DNA of 64,000 bases from Pseudomonadota bacterium (GCA_023417315.1 JAEZFW010000034.1:7581-71580), one strand, 5' to 3'; shown: positions 1 to 9,495, counted from the first letter of the stretch. Numbers and translations: made by a program. The notes: generated from the letters alone by a model not told the origin.

Positions 1-652
1 GAGCGCGTACCTCATCCTCTCGTTGCTCTCGCCCATTCGCGCGCAACTTGCGCAGCGCTTCGCGCCACTCTCGCTGACTCGCAATCCACTCTGAATACGC
101 CGGCTGCAACTCTAGCGCAGCTCGGCGAATGACTTCCCTTTGACTCGGCTCCACCTCCCCCGTCCATCGGGCGACCTGCTTCTCAATCTGCTTGGCACGC
201 CGCTCATGCCATTTGCCGCGTGCAAGGAGCTCCTCTTCTTCGCCCAACCGCTCGAGAGCTCGTTCATCCAGATTGCCGAATAGCTCCTCGGCTTGCTCAT
301 CTGAAAGCGCGAGCAGAAGTCGAGCCGCTTCCGGGGCAGTCCGCGCGGCTACCTCCCGAGTGAAACTTCGGAATGTCTGCTCAGCATCTTCAAACATGGC
401 TCGAGTCGCCCCTCGCTCGGCAGCGTCAGAAAGCGTACGTAGAAATTGAGCGTACTTCGCGAGCTCGGATGCACGATGCCACTCGAGAGTCTGTCCGAGC
501 CTTGACCGCAGCTCCGCGCGCTGACTCTTAGTGAGCGAGACCAATCCTTCTATATGCCAGGCGATGACGGTGTCGATGCGGTTGTACACGAAGGCGGAGC
601 TACAGCCGCTCGCGAGAACGATCGAGATGAGGATTGCAGCGCGGAGTCTCAC
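1..652 (-). CDS. DUF6279-type lipoprotein (3' end beyond window)
   Basis: A frame without stops runs from a GTG at 652-650 off the left edge (217 codons seen). The product starts with a short hydrophobic signal segment ending in a lipobox (ASGC, Cys at about residue 17), so it is probably a lipoprotein. The mature start FVYNRIDTVIAWHIEGLV followed by LTKSQRAELR resembles the DUF6279 family (small lipoproteins with an N-terminal YNxLD...W motif). The rest is highly charged and helical, rich in Glu, Arg and Leu, without further membrane segments. A GTG five codons upstream (667) is an alternative start; neither has a strong ribosome site. The function of the family is unknown. Confidence 0.7.
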   Translation of the reverse strand, partial: MRLRAAILISIVLASGCSSAFVYNRIDTVIAWHIEGLVSLTKSQRAELRSRLGQTLEWHRASELAKYAQFLRTLSDAAERGATRAMFEDAEQTFRSFTREVAARTAPEAARLLLALSDEQAEELFGNLDERALERLGEEEELLARGKWHERRAKQIEKQVARWTGEVEPSQREVIRRAALELQPAYSEWIASQREWREALRKLRANGREQREDEVRA

Positions 653-911
653 TCGCGGTGAATGCACATCGGCACCAAAAGGATCCTAAAGCCTTGAACG
701 AGGCAATTTGAGGACACTTTACGCTTCAAGTTGTGGTGTCTGTATCCGGCGTCGATTGGTGACACTCTTCGCTGCGTTGATCGAACCTGACATTTCGCGT
801 CACCTTCGCAGGTGGTACTCACGACCTATAAGTCATTGAATCCGTATCAATTGCTGGCCTGGCATAACCGTTGCAACATCAAGACCAGTCAGTCACGCAG
901 GTTCCCAGGTC

Positions 912-1151
912 ATGACTACACATTGCGAAGTCGTCGGGTGGTTGCTCGATATCGATCAAGCACGAGTGTTGGTTCGCGAGAAGAACGGCCGCATCTCTGC
1001 TCAGGTCACTCATGCGTCGGGCACCTTCGCAGACTGCGCGATTCAAACGGGCGCCTTCCGTAGAGGGAATCCCATCTTGGATCCCGTCACGATGGAAACC
1101 GTTGGATACGAAATCGAGAGCCTCCCCACAGCCCTCGCCGGCATCGATTGA
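912..1151 (+). CDS. small hypothetical protein
   Basis: A 79-residue frame, ATG at 912, with codon use similar to neighbouring genes. The product is soluble, with no signal or membrane segment, mixed beta-like sequence in the first half and an acidic C-terminus. I do not recognise a family. A competing frame (812-1063) overlaps it but has Arg/Ser-rich shadow-like composition. Support is only moderate because the ribosome site (AGG about 6 nt upstream) is weak and no motif is visible. Confidence 0.4.
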   Translation: MTTHCEVVGWLLDIDQARVLVREKNGRISAQVTHASGTFADCAIQTGAFRRGNPILDPVTMETVGYEIESLPTALAGID

Positions 1152-1429
1152 CGACGCTGCGCCTCGCTAGTTTCGATTTCCTGAACACGCGAGCAAGTCA
1201 CGCTGACGCACGTTCAAGCGCTCACCGCGCCTTCGAATCTCGCTCGATCCGTTGCTCTGACAACGCCGTCAGAATTCTTCTCGCACTTGTGACGATGCGG
1301 ATCGGTTAATCCGATCGATCCAGCTCGCTCGTGGAACTCCCGCTCTCGCCTGCCCTTTACGTTGAAGTCCACGGTTGCTAGCAGCCGAAGGCAAAGCGTC
1401 ATTCGATCCTGAAAGCGAGGAGTATCACC

Positions 1430-1873
1430 GTGAACATTCGTACATTCGCCCGCGTATTCGGAATCATCTTCCTGATAGTCGGTATCGGCGGGTTCATTCC
1501 GGGTCTCACACAGCCTCACGATCATCCCGACCTCGCGGTTGAAGCTGGGTCAGGCATGGAGCTCGGACTGTTTCCAGTCAACGTCCTGCATAACCTCGTG
1601 CACATCGTGTTTGGTGTGTGGGGTCTGATCGCCGCCCGGAGTTTCTCCGCCGCTCGTGCATACGCCCGCGCGGTGGCCATTATCTATGCGGTTCTCGCAG
1701 TCCTGGGCATTATCCCCGCGACGAACACGGTCTTCGGACTCGTGCCCATCTATGGTCATGACATCTGGCTACATGCTCTGCTCGCCGCAGTAGCTGCCTA
1801 CTTCGGCTTCGTCCGTCACGAGACGGACACTCATTCCTCCGATCACGTAGTAGGGGCCAATCCGGGACGTTAG
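1430..1873 (+). CDS. DUF4383 domain membrane protein
   Basis: 147 residues with four hydrophobic segments (about 8-26, 53-70, 78-97, 110-130). The stretches LFPVNVLHNLVHIVFGVWGL and FGLVPIYGHDIWLHALLA match the signature of DUF4383 inner-membrane proteins, whose role is unknown. The start is GTG, supported by a GAGGAG ribosome site about 7 nt upstream at 1417-1422. The gene stands alone and is followed by a strong intrinsic terminator, so it is probably monocistronic. Confidence 0.85.
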   Translation: MNIRTFARVFGIIFLIVGIGGFIPGLTQPHDHPDLAVEAGSGMELGLFPVNVLHNLVHIVFGVWGLIAARSFSAARAYARAVAIIYAVLAVLGIIPATNTVFGLVPIYGHDIWLHALLAAVAAYFGFVRHETDTHSSDHVVGANPGR

Positions 1874-1902
1874 CTGCTCAAGCCAGTCCTGCAATGCATT
1901 CT

Positions 1903-1936
1903 AAGGACCCATCGACGGATCGATGGGTCCTTTCAT
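1903..1936 (+). terminator. rho-independent terminator after DUF4383 gene
   Basis: Perfect 13-bp stem (1903-1915 with 1920-1932), 4-nt loop, then a T-rich stretch (TTTCATTGTT). It lies 30 nt after the DUF4383 stop codon. Confidence 0.85.
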
Positions 1937-2150
1937 TGTTCTGGCTGCTCCTGCGTGCGGAGCCCAAGGCGCAAGAGAGCGGTTCCAATACATAGTGCAA
2001 ACGTCAGTCGCGACCGCGTGGCGAGTCCTGTCGCGAAAGGCTTCTGCCCTGCGCCGGCAGAGAGCACCACGCGCTTTCGCGCCATCAGAAGTCCATTTGC
2101 TGGCATAGCGCCTCAGGCGCAGAATCGACGCCCACCTCGCGCGCAATGAG

Positions 2151-3506
2151 ATGCATATGGACCGCCGTACGTTCAACCTGTCCTCTCTTGCCACGGTCGG
2201 CACGGCACTCGCGTCGAATACAGCATTTGCTGCGACGACACCGCCAGCCAAAGTGGGTCTCATCGGCTGCGGCTGGTTCGGTGGCGTGGTGCTCGAAAAC
2301 ATGTCGGCGAACGCGAGTGTCGAGTTCATCTCATTATGCGATCCGAACTCCCAAGCATTGAAGAGCACGTCTCAGGTGCTGGCGAAATACCAGAAGAAGA
2401 ATCCCAGAACCTATGCAGACTATCGCGAGATGCTTTCGAGCGATGCACACGATATCGTTGTGATCTCCACTCCGGATCATTGGCACGCGTTACCCGCGAT
2501 TGCTGCGATGAAGGCTGGAGCGGACTTGTTCCTCGAGAAGCCGATCAGCGTCGATGTCATCGAAGGTGAGGCTATGGTTGCGGCAGCTCGCAAGTACAAG
2601 CGGGTCGTGCAAGTGAATACGCAGCGTCGGAGCACGGCTTGCCTTGCAGAGGCGAAGGAGAAATATCTGCGCGGCGGTCGGCTGGGAAAGATCGGGGTGG
2701 TCGAGTCCTACGCCTATTTTCCCGGACCTTCGACCGACAAGATGACGGAGGCGAATCCGCCAACACATCTTGATTATGAGCTATGGACTGGCCCTGCTCC
2801 ACGACGACCGTTCAGGCCAGCATTGGAATCGCGCGCATGGCGGGCCTTCATGGAGTATGGCAACGGACAGATCGGCGATGTCGGCGTGCACATGCTCGAT
2901 TGCGTACGCTGGATGCTGGATCTGGGTTGGCCTACGAAGATCATCTCGAGCGGCGGTATCTATGTTCGCAAGAACGATGCTTCGAATATCTCCGATACAC
3001 AACGCAGCCAGTTCATCTATCCCGATCTGGAGCTCGCTTGGGAACATCGAACCTGGGGTGCACCCCCCATCGTTCCGAGGCACTGGACAGACTTGTGGGG
3101 CGCACGGTTCATCGGCGAGAAAGGCACGCTCACAATCACTACACTCGGGTACGAATTCACGCCTGCGGATGGCGGCCGGCGAGAGGGTTTTCATCTGCTC
3201 TCGGAAACGGCCAACCAGGACAATCTGGACGAATCATCATTCCCGAACGTCTCCGCAGAAATTCAGCGCCAGCACGTGCTCGACTTCATGAACGCGCGTG
3301 CCAATCGTAGGCGACCGATCGCGGACGTCGAGGAAGGTCACATCTCGAGCGCGTGCTGCATCCTCGCCAATATCGCTCAGCAGTTAGGCCGGCCCGTGAG
3401 CTACGATCCCGCAACTCGCACCGTGCGCGGTGATCCAGAAGCGACCCGCCTACTTGCCCGCTCCTATCGCGCCCCATGGATGCACCCGGATCCAGCGAGC
3501 GTATGA
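2151..3506 (+). CDS. Tat-exported Gfo/Idh/MocA family oxidoreductase
   Basis: 451 residues. The N-terminus has a twin-arginine signal (DRRTFNLSS, then a hydrophobic stretch ending at about residue 27), followed by a Rossmann fold with the GLIGCGWFGG dinucleotide motif. The EKPISV motif typical of Gfo/Idh/MocA dehydrogenases is present (LEKPISVDV), as is the C-terminal alpha/beta dimerisation domain. These enzymes oxidise or isomerise sugars with bound NAD(P); Tat export fits cofactor-loaded transport to the periplasm, as in glucose-fructose oxidoreductase relatives. The substrate is not evident. ATG at 2157 (MDRRTF) is an alternative start. The gene is followed 54 nt later by an ArsC-like gene that is probably functionally unrelated. 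Confidence 0.88.
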   Translation: MHMDRRTFNLSSLATVGTALASNTAFAATTPPAKVGLIGCGWFGGVVLENMSANASVEFISLCDPNSQALKSTSQVLAKYQKKNPRTYADYREMLSSDAHDIVVISTPDHWHALPAIAAMKAGADLFLEKPISVDVIEGEAMVAAARKYKRVVQVNTQRRSTACLAEAKEKYLRGGRLGKIGVVESYAYFPGPSTDKMTEANPPTHLDYELWTGPAPRRPFRPALESRAWRAFMEYGNGQIGDVGVHMLDCVRWMLDLGWPTKIISSGGIYVRKNDASNISDTQRSQFIYPDLELAWEHRTWGAPPIVPRHWTDLWGARFIGEKGTLTITTLGYEFTPADGGRREGFHLLSETANQDNLDESSFPNVSAEIQRQHVLDFMNARANRRRPIADVEEGHISSACCILANIAQQLGRPVSYDPATRTVRGDPEATRLLARSYRAPWMHPDPASV

Positions 3507-3560
3507 CCCGCCCGATTGCATCGCTAGACTACGTCCCTCCACTCCGGCGGAGCTTCACAG

Positions 3561-3911
3561 ATGGCGGACTTCACGATCTATCACAATCCTCGTTGCACTA
3601 AGAGTCGGGAGACTCTGCGCTTGCTGCAGGACAATGGCATCGAACCGCGGGTAGTCGAGTACCTCAAGACACCGCCGAATGCTGCGCAACTCAAGACCCT
3701 CATCAGTCAGCTTGGCATCAAACCTGAGCAGCTGGTGCGTAAGGGCGAAGAAGTATTCAAGACGAAGTACGCTGGTCAATCGCTCAGCGACACACAATGG
3801 ATTGACGCGATGGTCCAGAATCCGGTTCTGATCGAGCGGCCGATCGTGGTGAGCGGCAAGCGAGCGGTGCTCGGCAGGCCACCGGAGAACGTGCGACAGC
3901 TGATCGATTGA
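3561..3911 (+). CDS. arsC: ArsC-family arsenate reductase (glutaredoxin type)
   Basis: 116 residues, the usual length of the glutaredoxin-coupled ArsC/YffB family. The N-terminal HNPRCTKSR carries the active Cys12, which forms the thiol-arsenate intermediate and is resolved by glutaredoxin; the C-terminal LIERPIVV...GRPPE matches the anion-binding Arg region. No arsR, arsB or acr3 is adjacent, so this may be a housekeeping paralogue rather than part of an arsenic-resistance operon. ATG start at 3561, after a GGCGGAG sequence. Confidence 0.88.
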   Translation: MADFTIYHNPRCTKSRETLRLLQDNGIEPRVVEYLKTPPNAAQLKTLISQLGIKPEQLVRKGEEVFKTKYAGQSLSDTQWIDAMVQNPVLIERPIVVSGKRAVLGRPPENVRQLID

Positions 3912-3995
3912 CGGGCGTAGTACAGCTGTAGTGCCCTAGCAACAAGGCAGCTTCCTGCAATAGCAAGTCAGGAACGCTCACCGTCTTGACGCCCC

Positions 3996-5024
3996 ATGAG
4001 CGACGCGAGACCTTGCACTCACGTGACGTTGAGCGGGATTGCCGTGATCCTCACCCACATGCCTGACTTGCCGCCGCGACCCGAAACGCCGCGCAACGCA
4101 GCATTCCGTCGCGAGTTCTACCGACGTTGGGGCAAGGAGAACTGGATCGTTGCAGGTAAGAGCCGGCGCGCCGAGTACTCGCCCCACCGCCAGACGCTCT
4201 CGATCAAGAGCGTTTATCAGGGCTGCGAACACTATTACCTAGACAACCGTCGACTCAGCGTCACGGATGAGACCTACCTCATCTTGAATGAGGATCGAGA
4301 GTACTCGAGCCTTCTCGAAGCGCCTCAAGGAGCGATGAGCTTTTGCATTTTCTTCCGGCCAGGCATGGCCGGAGAGGTGGCTTCAGCCTCGCTGATGACG
4401 ACCGCGCAGGCGCTGGATGCGGCTTCCGAGTTGACCGCGCGACCGATGGAGTTCTCCGAACATCTGCGTCGGCATGACGAGTCGATCTCTCCTGTGCTGC
4501 GCTACATCCAGCATCACGTCCAGCTCGGTGTGGCGGATGCTGGATGGTATGAGGAGCAATTCGAATACCTGCTTGGGCGGATGCTGCGCAATGAGCGCCG
4601 GCTGCAACTGTTGCCCGAACGCGTGTCCTGTATGAGTAAGTCAAAGCGTCGCGAGTTGATGCGGCGCTTGCAGTGGTCCACGGACTTCATGCACTCGAAT
4701 CTTCATCGTGAATTAACGCTGACGGACCTCGCTCGAGCGGCGCGACTTTCCAACTTTCACTACCTGCGCTTGTTCAGGCAAGTGTTCCAGATGACCCCAA
4801 TGAGCTACCTGCGCAAGCAGCGGACCGATCGTGCGCTTGCTCTGCTGAGCGCAACTTCAATGGACATCCAGGACATTGCGGAACAGGTCGGCTTCAGTCG
4901 TTTAGCGTTGTGGCGCAATGTGAAACGCTCGATCGGAGAAGGTCCCCTACGGTTACGCCAACGAAAGGCTGAAGAGATAGCCGCGCAGCAGATCGTAGAC
5001 CGAGATACGGCGCGGTCCGAGTGA
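3996..5024 (+). CDS. AraC-family transcriptional regulator
   Basis: 342 residues. The N-terminal about 210 residues form a putative sensor domain (cupin-like, with a YLDNRRLSVTDETYLILN beta stretch). The C-terminal about 100 residues carry the double helix-turn-helix of AraC regulators (LTLTDLARAARLSNFHYLRL, then MSYLRKQRTDRALALL and DIAEQVGFS). The true start could be the internal Met22 (MPDLPPRPE), which gives a more usual N-terminus. The likely targets, by position only, are the calycin-like gene downstream or the Rieske oxygenase gene converging on it; the inducer is unknown. Confidence 0.85.
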   Translation: MSDARPCTHVTLSGIAVILTHMPDLPPRPETPRNAAFRREFYRRWGKENWIVAGKSRRAEYSPHRQTLSIKSVYQGCEHYYLDNRRLSVTDETYLILNEDREYSSLLEAPQGAMSFCIFFRPGMAGEVASASLMTTAQALDAASELTARPMEFSEHLRRHDESISPVLRYIQHHVQLGVADAGWYEEQFEYLLGRMLRNERRLQLLPERVSCMSKSKRRELMRRLQWSTDFMHSNLHRELTLTDLARAARLSNFHYLRLFRQVFQMTPMSYLRKQRTDRALALLSATSMDIQDIAEQVGFSRLALWRNVKRSIGEGPLRLRQRKAEEIAAQQIVDRDTARSE

Positions 5025-5099
5025 CCACTTGGCAACGCGCGAAACACGCAATGCTTTCGCCACGACTATTCTGAATGCTGACTTCCAGAGGGTGTTTTC

Positions 5100-5618
5100 G
5101 TGCGTGCCCCAGCCTCACTCGTCATCGTTCTGGCCATGAGCATAGGAGTGGTCGGCTCATCCGGCGCAGACGCCGGCGCGTGCGCAGCGGACGCATTCAC
5201 GCAATTCGACTTCTGGGTCGGCGAGTGGAAGGTCGTGGATCGCGAAGCCCGCATGGCCGGGCGCAATGTGATCGCTTTGGAGCAACAAGGATGTGTGCTC
5301 GTGGAGCGCTGGACCTCCGCCAAGGGCGGAACCGGCATGAGCATGAATCACTACGACCCGCTTTCCCGCAAATGGAAGCAACACTGGGTGGGGCTTGGAC
5401 TGATCCTCGAGATGAGCGGAGGATTGCGGGACGGGGCTATGGTCCTCGAAGGTCCGCTGCAATACGTGGCACAGAAGAAGGTTTCGTTGCTACGCGGCAC
5501 CTGGAGCGCCCTACCTGACGGACGCGTACGACAGCACTTCGTCGAATCCGAGGACGATGGCAAGAGTTGGACCGAATGGTTCGACGGCTACTACACGCGA
5601 GAAGAAAACACGCGCTGA
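5100..5618 (+). CDS. secreted DUF1579-like (calycin-type) protein
   Basis: 172 residues with a signal peptide (cleavage near residue 22-28) and FDFWVGEWKVVD, a motif typical of small bacterial beta-barrel proteins related to DUF1579. Alternating hydrophobic strands through the rest (VLVERWTS, MSMNHYDP, WKQHWVGLG) fit an up-and-down barrel that may bind a small hydrophobic ligand. GTG start at 5100 is chosen because GAGGGTG lies about 7 nt upstream. It follows the AraC regulator by 75 nt and converges with the Rieske oxygenase gene 12 nt away. The biochemical role is unknown. Confidence 0.65.
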   Translation: MRAPASLVIVLAMSIGVVGSSGADAGACAADAFTQFDFWVGEWKVVDREARMAGRNVIALEQQGCVLVERWTSAKGGTGMSMNHYDPLSRKWKQHWVGLGLILEMSGGLRDGAMVLEGPLQYVAQKKVSLLRGTWSALPDGRVRQHFVESEDDGKSWTEWFDGYYTREENTR

Positions 5619-5630
5619 GCTAGCGATAGG

Positions 5631-6803
5631 TTAGCTCAGAGAACGTGTCGGTTTACGCAGCTCACGCGACTGCGGAATGAGCTCGCGCATGCGCCGCGTG
5701 AAACTTCGCAAACAGACTTCTTCCGAGCTCAGCGGCCCTACGGTATAGCTGCTCGATTGCATGCCAGTTTGCACGCGTTCGATCAGCGCCTTGTCCTCCA
5801 AGTTCACGCGTCGATTGATCCGCCAGTTCAGGTAACGCGCCGCACGCATTTCACGGCGTTCGTCTGGATGCACGTACGCGATCTCGCGAATCATCGTTTC
5901 GGTCGGCGAGATAGGCAGGAACTGCATGAAATCGATCTGGTCGGGATAGATGTCGAACGCGACGTTCGGCCACAGCTTGAAGTAAGTCCATAAACGTTGT
6001 CGTTGGTCGGGCAGCCATTCCACCTTCGGTAAGAGCTGCTGATACATGCGCTCGGAGAAACGTTTGGAAGGCGTTTCCCGCAACCATCCCGACATCTTGT
6101 CGATCCATGCTTGGGCTTCGATCCGATAGCTCTTGCCGAACAGGCGAGTCAGTCCAGCATGCGCGACGTTGATGTGCAGTCCGTCTGAATAATTGTCCGC
6201 GACGTTCTTCCAGTTGACCGCGCGAGGACGCAAGGTCACACGGCCTTGTGGCACCAGCGCCTCCATTCGATAGAGCGCAAGCTCGTTGAGGTACGGCGCT
6301 GCCATTTCGCGCACGCTTGGACCGTCAGGCAACAATCGCACGAAGATGAACCCGAAGAGCTCCTCCTGCTCGAGGAGCACCAGGCCATGTTTGCTGAGAT
6401 CGAGATTGGGAAAAGTCTCTCGATGCGGGACCCCGAGCAACTTCCCATCCAGTCCGTACGTCCACGCATGATAAGGACAGGTGATGCGTCCCGGACACCT
6501 CCCCTTCGGACCGTCGAGCAGTCTCGCCGCTCTGTGGCGACAGACGTTGTGGAAGCTACGAATCTGTCCGTCTGCACCACGCAAGGTCACGAGGGACTCA
6601 CCGAGCAATTCCAGCGTGTGATAGTCGCCGGGATTCGGTATGTCACTTACGTGACATACGAGCTGCCAGCTTCGGCGGAAGATAAATTGTTTTTCGAGCT
6701 CGAAGAAGTCAGGATCTGAATACGTCCAAGCAGGTAAGCTGAACGCCTCTTCGTACACAGTGGACGGAACATCGGACCCGACGGTTTCGATGGAAGAGAT
6801 CAT
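5631..6803 (-). CDS. Rieske-type aromatic ring-hydroxylating oxygenase, alpha subunit
   Basis: 390 residues. The N-terminal Rieske [2Fe-2S] ligands are visible as CRH (Cys88, His90) and CPYH (Cys109, His112). The catalytic domain contains NWKNVADNYSDGLHINVAH, with Asn204, His210 and His215 in the positions of the mononuclear iron ligands. Such subunits use O2 and reducing power from a ferredoxin/reductase to hydroxylate or demethylate substrates (aromatics, carnitine, choline or betaine-like compounds). No reductase, ferredoxin or beta subunit lies beside it, which suggests a homo-oligomeric oxygenase served by a remote reductase. The substrate is not predictable. It is divergent from the permease gene downstream on the map, with a 74-nt spacer. 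Confidence 0.9.
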   Translation of the reverse strand: MISSIETVGSDVPSTVYEEAFSLPAWTYSDPDFFELEKQFIFRRSWQLVCHVSDIPNPGDYHTLELLGESLVTLRGADGQIRSFHNVCRHRAARLLDGPKGRCPGRITCPYHAWTYGLDGKLLGVPHRETFPNLDLSKHGLVLLEQEELFGFIFVRLLPDGPSVREMAAPYLNELALYRMEALVPQGRVTLRPRAVNWKNVADNYSDGLHINVAHAGLTRLFGKSYRIEAQAWIDKMSGWLRETPSKRFSERMYQQLLPKVEWLPDQRQRLWTYFKLWPNVAFDIYPDQIDFMQFLPISPTETMIREIAYVHPDERREMRAARYLNWRINRRVNLEDKALIERVQTGMQSSSYTVGPLSSEEVCLRSFTRRMRELIPQSRELRKPTRSLS

Positions 6804-6877
6804 CGGTCATCGTGAGAGGGAGCGAGCGAGTTCATCGATCCTACAGGGGCGCAACTTGAGGGGTCAAACAGCAAGCC

Positions 6878-8218
6878 ATGAACCGCGACCGTAAGATCGG
6901 CCTGCCCCTCGCAACGATTCTGGTCGCGAACAACATGATCGGGTCCGGAATCTTCCTGCTCCCAGCCACACTTGCGAGCGTCGGATCGGTCACGATCATT
7001 GGCTGGATCGTCGCGACGCTGGCGGCGACACTCATCGCGACAGTGCTGGCAAAACTCGGGCAAGTCTCGCCCCAACCCGGCGGTCCGGCTGGATATGCGA
7101 CCGTCGCGCTCGGACCCTATCTTGGTTTCCAGGCGAACTTCATTTACTGGATCTGTTGCTGGATTGGGAACATCGCCATCGCAGTCGCTGCAATCGGGTA
7201 TCTGGCGAGCTTCTTTCCTCGCCTGCGCGAACCGATGCTCACGAGTGTCGCGGTCGTGAGCCTGATCTGGCTCGTCACATTCGTGAATGTGTATGGCCCG
7301 CGATTCGCTTGCCAGTTCAAGATGGTCACCTTGATCGCTGGGCTCGTGCCGATTCTTTTGGTGGGAACGGTCGGATGGATCTATTTCCAACCCGATGTGT
7401 TCGCAGCGTCATGGAACGTGCAGGCCCGATCCGTATGGGATGTTGTGCCTGAATCGCTCGTGCTCGTGTTCTGGGCGTTCGTGGGTCTCGAGAGCGCGTC
7501 GGTAGCAACATCAGTCGTCGAAAGACCTGAGCGCAATGTGCCGCTGGCGACGGTGATGGGTGTGTTGCTCTCGGGTTGCGTGTACCTGGCTGCGTTTGCC
7601 GCAATCATGGGGTTGGTCCCGGCGCGCGCGCTGTTGACGTCGAGTGCACCGTTTGCAGATGCGGCAGGCGTGTTCATGGGACCCATGGCAGGTGCATTCG
7701 TCGCCTTGATGGCGCTGATCAAGGCGACCGGCACGCTCTGTGGCTGGGTGTTGCTGACGGCACAGACAGGTCAATCGAGCGCGCAGCGTGGTTTGTTCCC
7801 GCCGTTATTTCGTCGGACGAATCGATATGGGATTCCCGTTCTCAACCTGATCGTCGTTGCCGTGATCATGTCGGTTGTCGTCTTAGCCACGATGTCGCCG
7901 ACGATTGGTGAGCAGTTCGCCAAACTGATCGAAACCTCGGTGATTCTGTGTCTGCTCGTGTATCTCTACGCCTTCACCGCGCTATGGCACTTCCGAAGAT
8001 CGGTGACACATGTGGGCCGCTACTTCGCGGCTGCAATCGTTGCGGCATTGGTGTGCTTGTTCGTCATCGTTCGTGCAGGTCCGCTGCAGCTCGCAATCTG
8101 CGCTGCGATTCTGCTCTCAACCTACCCCTTGTATGCGCTGATGAAATGGAGCGGACGACCGCCGATCGCATCGCCGTTACCGCCAAGCCTGGACTACCGA
8201 GCTACTCCGCCAAGTTGA
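6878..8218 (+). CDS. APC-superfamily amino acid permease/antiporter (AdiC-like)
   Basis: 446 residues with about 12 hydrophobic segments. The first helix carries NNMIGSGIFLLPATL, matching the GSGIF substrate-binding loop of APC transporters, and PGGPAGYA follows in helix 2. The closest recognisable type is the basic amino acid/polyamine antiporter group (AdiC, PotE, CadB). No amino acid decarboxylase is adjacent, so an acid-resistance role is not supported by context. ATG at 6878. The gene overlaps the convergent secreted-protein gene by 17 bp at its 3' end. Confidence 0.87.
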   Translation: MNRDRKIGLPLATILVANNMIGSGIFLLPATLASVGSVTIIGWIVATLAATLIATVLAKLGQVSPQPGGPAGYATVALGPYLGFQANFIYWICCWIGNIAIAVAAIGYLASFFPRLREPMLTSVAVVSLIWLVTFVNVYGPRFACQFKMVTLIAGLVPILLVGTVGWIYFQPDVFAASWNVQARSVWDVVPESLVLVFWAFVGLESASVATSVVERPERNVPLATVMGVLLSGCVYLAAFAAIMGLVPARALLTSSAPFADAAGVFMGPMAGAFVALMALIKATGTLCGWVLLTAQTGQSSAQRGLFPPLFRRTNRYGIPVLNLIVVAVIMSVVVLATMSPTIGEQFAKLIETSVILCLLVYLYAFTALWHFRRSVTHVGRYFAAAIVAALVCLFVIVRAGPLQLAICAAILLSTYPLYALMKWSGRPPIASPLPPSLDYRATPPS

Positions 8219-9392
8219 AGTGCAAGCGAGGTCCGAGCTCTTCGCCCTCTTCTGAGGCATAGACAGAGCCGGCCAAAGCCCCGAGCGGCCGAATGAGCAA
8301 TCCTTTAGTTGCACCGCTCAAAAGCCGCTGCATGACCGGGCGCGGCAGCGTGAAATAGGCTTTGCCCCCGCGAGTCGTCGCGAGCTCGAGATCAATGATC
8401 ATTTGAGTATTGAACACGTCTTCGTAGCTCGCGCCGCGTGTGAGCGTGTCGTAGGTGACGGACTCCTGTTTCCAATCCGGATCGCCCCCCAGGATTTCGA
8501 TCACTCGCACCTTGACGAACTCTTCGCCCAGATCCTTGCCGAGCCCTGCCGCGTACTGGCCGCCGCTCGCGAGAGTATGTGTGGTCAGCTCTAACACCCC
8601 GGCGCCCGCGGCTTTCGCATCTCGAAAGGCGGTGAGGTCCCATCGCAGCACGATCCACTCCGTGGCAGCGGTGGTGAGGACCCGAGTTCGGTTCCCCTGC
8701 TCTTCCGTGTTCCAGTCGTTGAAATTCACAGTCGGGAACTGGGTGCTCACCACACTATCGTGTCGGACGGGTATGTGCCGCGTGAACGTTGATAGTGCCG
8801 GCACTGGCGGGTGGTAAACCAATGGCTCGCCCACATCGGGGGCTGCTCCGTCCTTGCGAACGACGTCCACGCGGTAGTAGTCGAGGTCAACGAAATATTC
8901 GCCTGGCCCCCAATCTGTTACACAGAACTGCACGTACACGGTGTCGCCGGGCACGACGTCGAAGTCATGCGTCGTCATGCTAATCGTGTGCCAATCGGAG
9001 GTATTCGAAAGCTCGTACTCGCGCAGATGCTCGTGGAAGTTGGTGGTGCGCTGAGTGTTGATCATGAAATTGACGCGCCGCGGCGCGTGACTCCCTCGCA
9101 CACGGGCCTCAACCCGCAACTCATAGCGCGGGTCGGCCAGCTTCTTAACGTCGATTTCTTTCGAGATGTCGCGCTTGATGAACGTCCACCAGACCCCGTG
9201 CTGGTCGCTCGTGGCGTCGACCTTGTAGCGCAGAACGCCGTCTCGCTGCTCGAGCTCTATCGAGGGTGTCCCGTCGCCGGTGCCGGGCGACCAACCTTCG
9301 ATTATTGATCCGTCGAAAGGATCCGCGAACTGTGGATAGCACATCGAGGGCGCTAGTAGAGAGGAGAAGAGTAGCAGTGAGATTCGGGACAT
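8202..9392 (-). CDS. large secreted protein of unknown function
   Basis: 396 residues, with a signal peptide (MSRISLLLFSSLLAPSMC, cleavage near residue 20). Two beta-rich regions follow. Residues about 22-190 look like a carbohydrate-binding jelly-roll (DPFDGSIIEGW, VDLDYYRVDVVR). The C-terminal half (LRWDLTAF..., GVLELTTHTL) resembles DNRLRE-type surface domains found beside polysaccharide-degrading modules. No catalytic motif of a lyase or hydrolase is recognisable. The 3' end overlaps the permease gene tail to tail. Possible role: binding or modification of an extracellular polysaccharide (inference). Confidence 0.7.
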   Translation of the reverse strand: MSRISLLLFSSLLAPSMCYPQFADPFDGSIIEGWSPGTGDGTPSIELEQRDGVLRYKVDATSDQHGVWWTFIKRDISKEIDVKKLADPRYELRVEARVRGSHAPRRVNFMINTQRTTNFHEHLREYELSNTSDWHTISMTTHDFDVVPGDTVYVQFCVTDWGPGEYFVDLDYYRVDVVRKDGAAPDVGEPLVYHPPVPALSTFTRHIPVRHDSVVSTQFPTVNFNDWNTEEQGNRTRVLTTAATEWIVLRWDLTAFRDAKAAGAGVLELTTHTLASGGQYAAGLGKDLGEEFVKVRVIEILGGDPDWKQESVTYDTLTRGASYEDVFNTQMIIDLELATTRGGKAYFTLPRPVMQRLLSGATKGLLIRPLGALAGSVYASEEGEELGPRLHFNLAE

Positions 9393-9495
9393 AAAAATGG
9401 AGCGCAGCCCACCCGTCCCTGTGTTGGCTGGAGTGGCCCAAGAAATAAGCTGGTTAAGCTCGAGAGCCGATCTCGTGAGGTTCGCCGCGGCTGTA

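Noticed and set aside
3912..3995. Dyad-rich spacer after the ArsC gene, considered as a small RNA or tRNA remnant
   Set aside because: No cloverleaf or strong stem plus U tract; only short chance complementarities.
6638..6659. Perfect 9-bp inverted repeat (GTATGTCAC/GTGACATAC)
   Set aside because: It lies inside the Rieske oxygenase gene and encodes the conserved CHVSDIP stretch, so coding constraint explains it.
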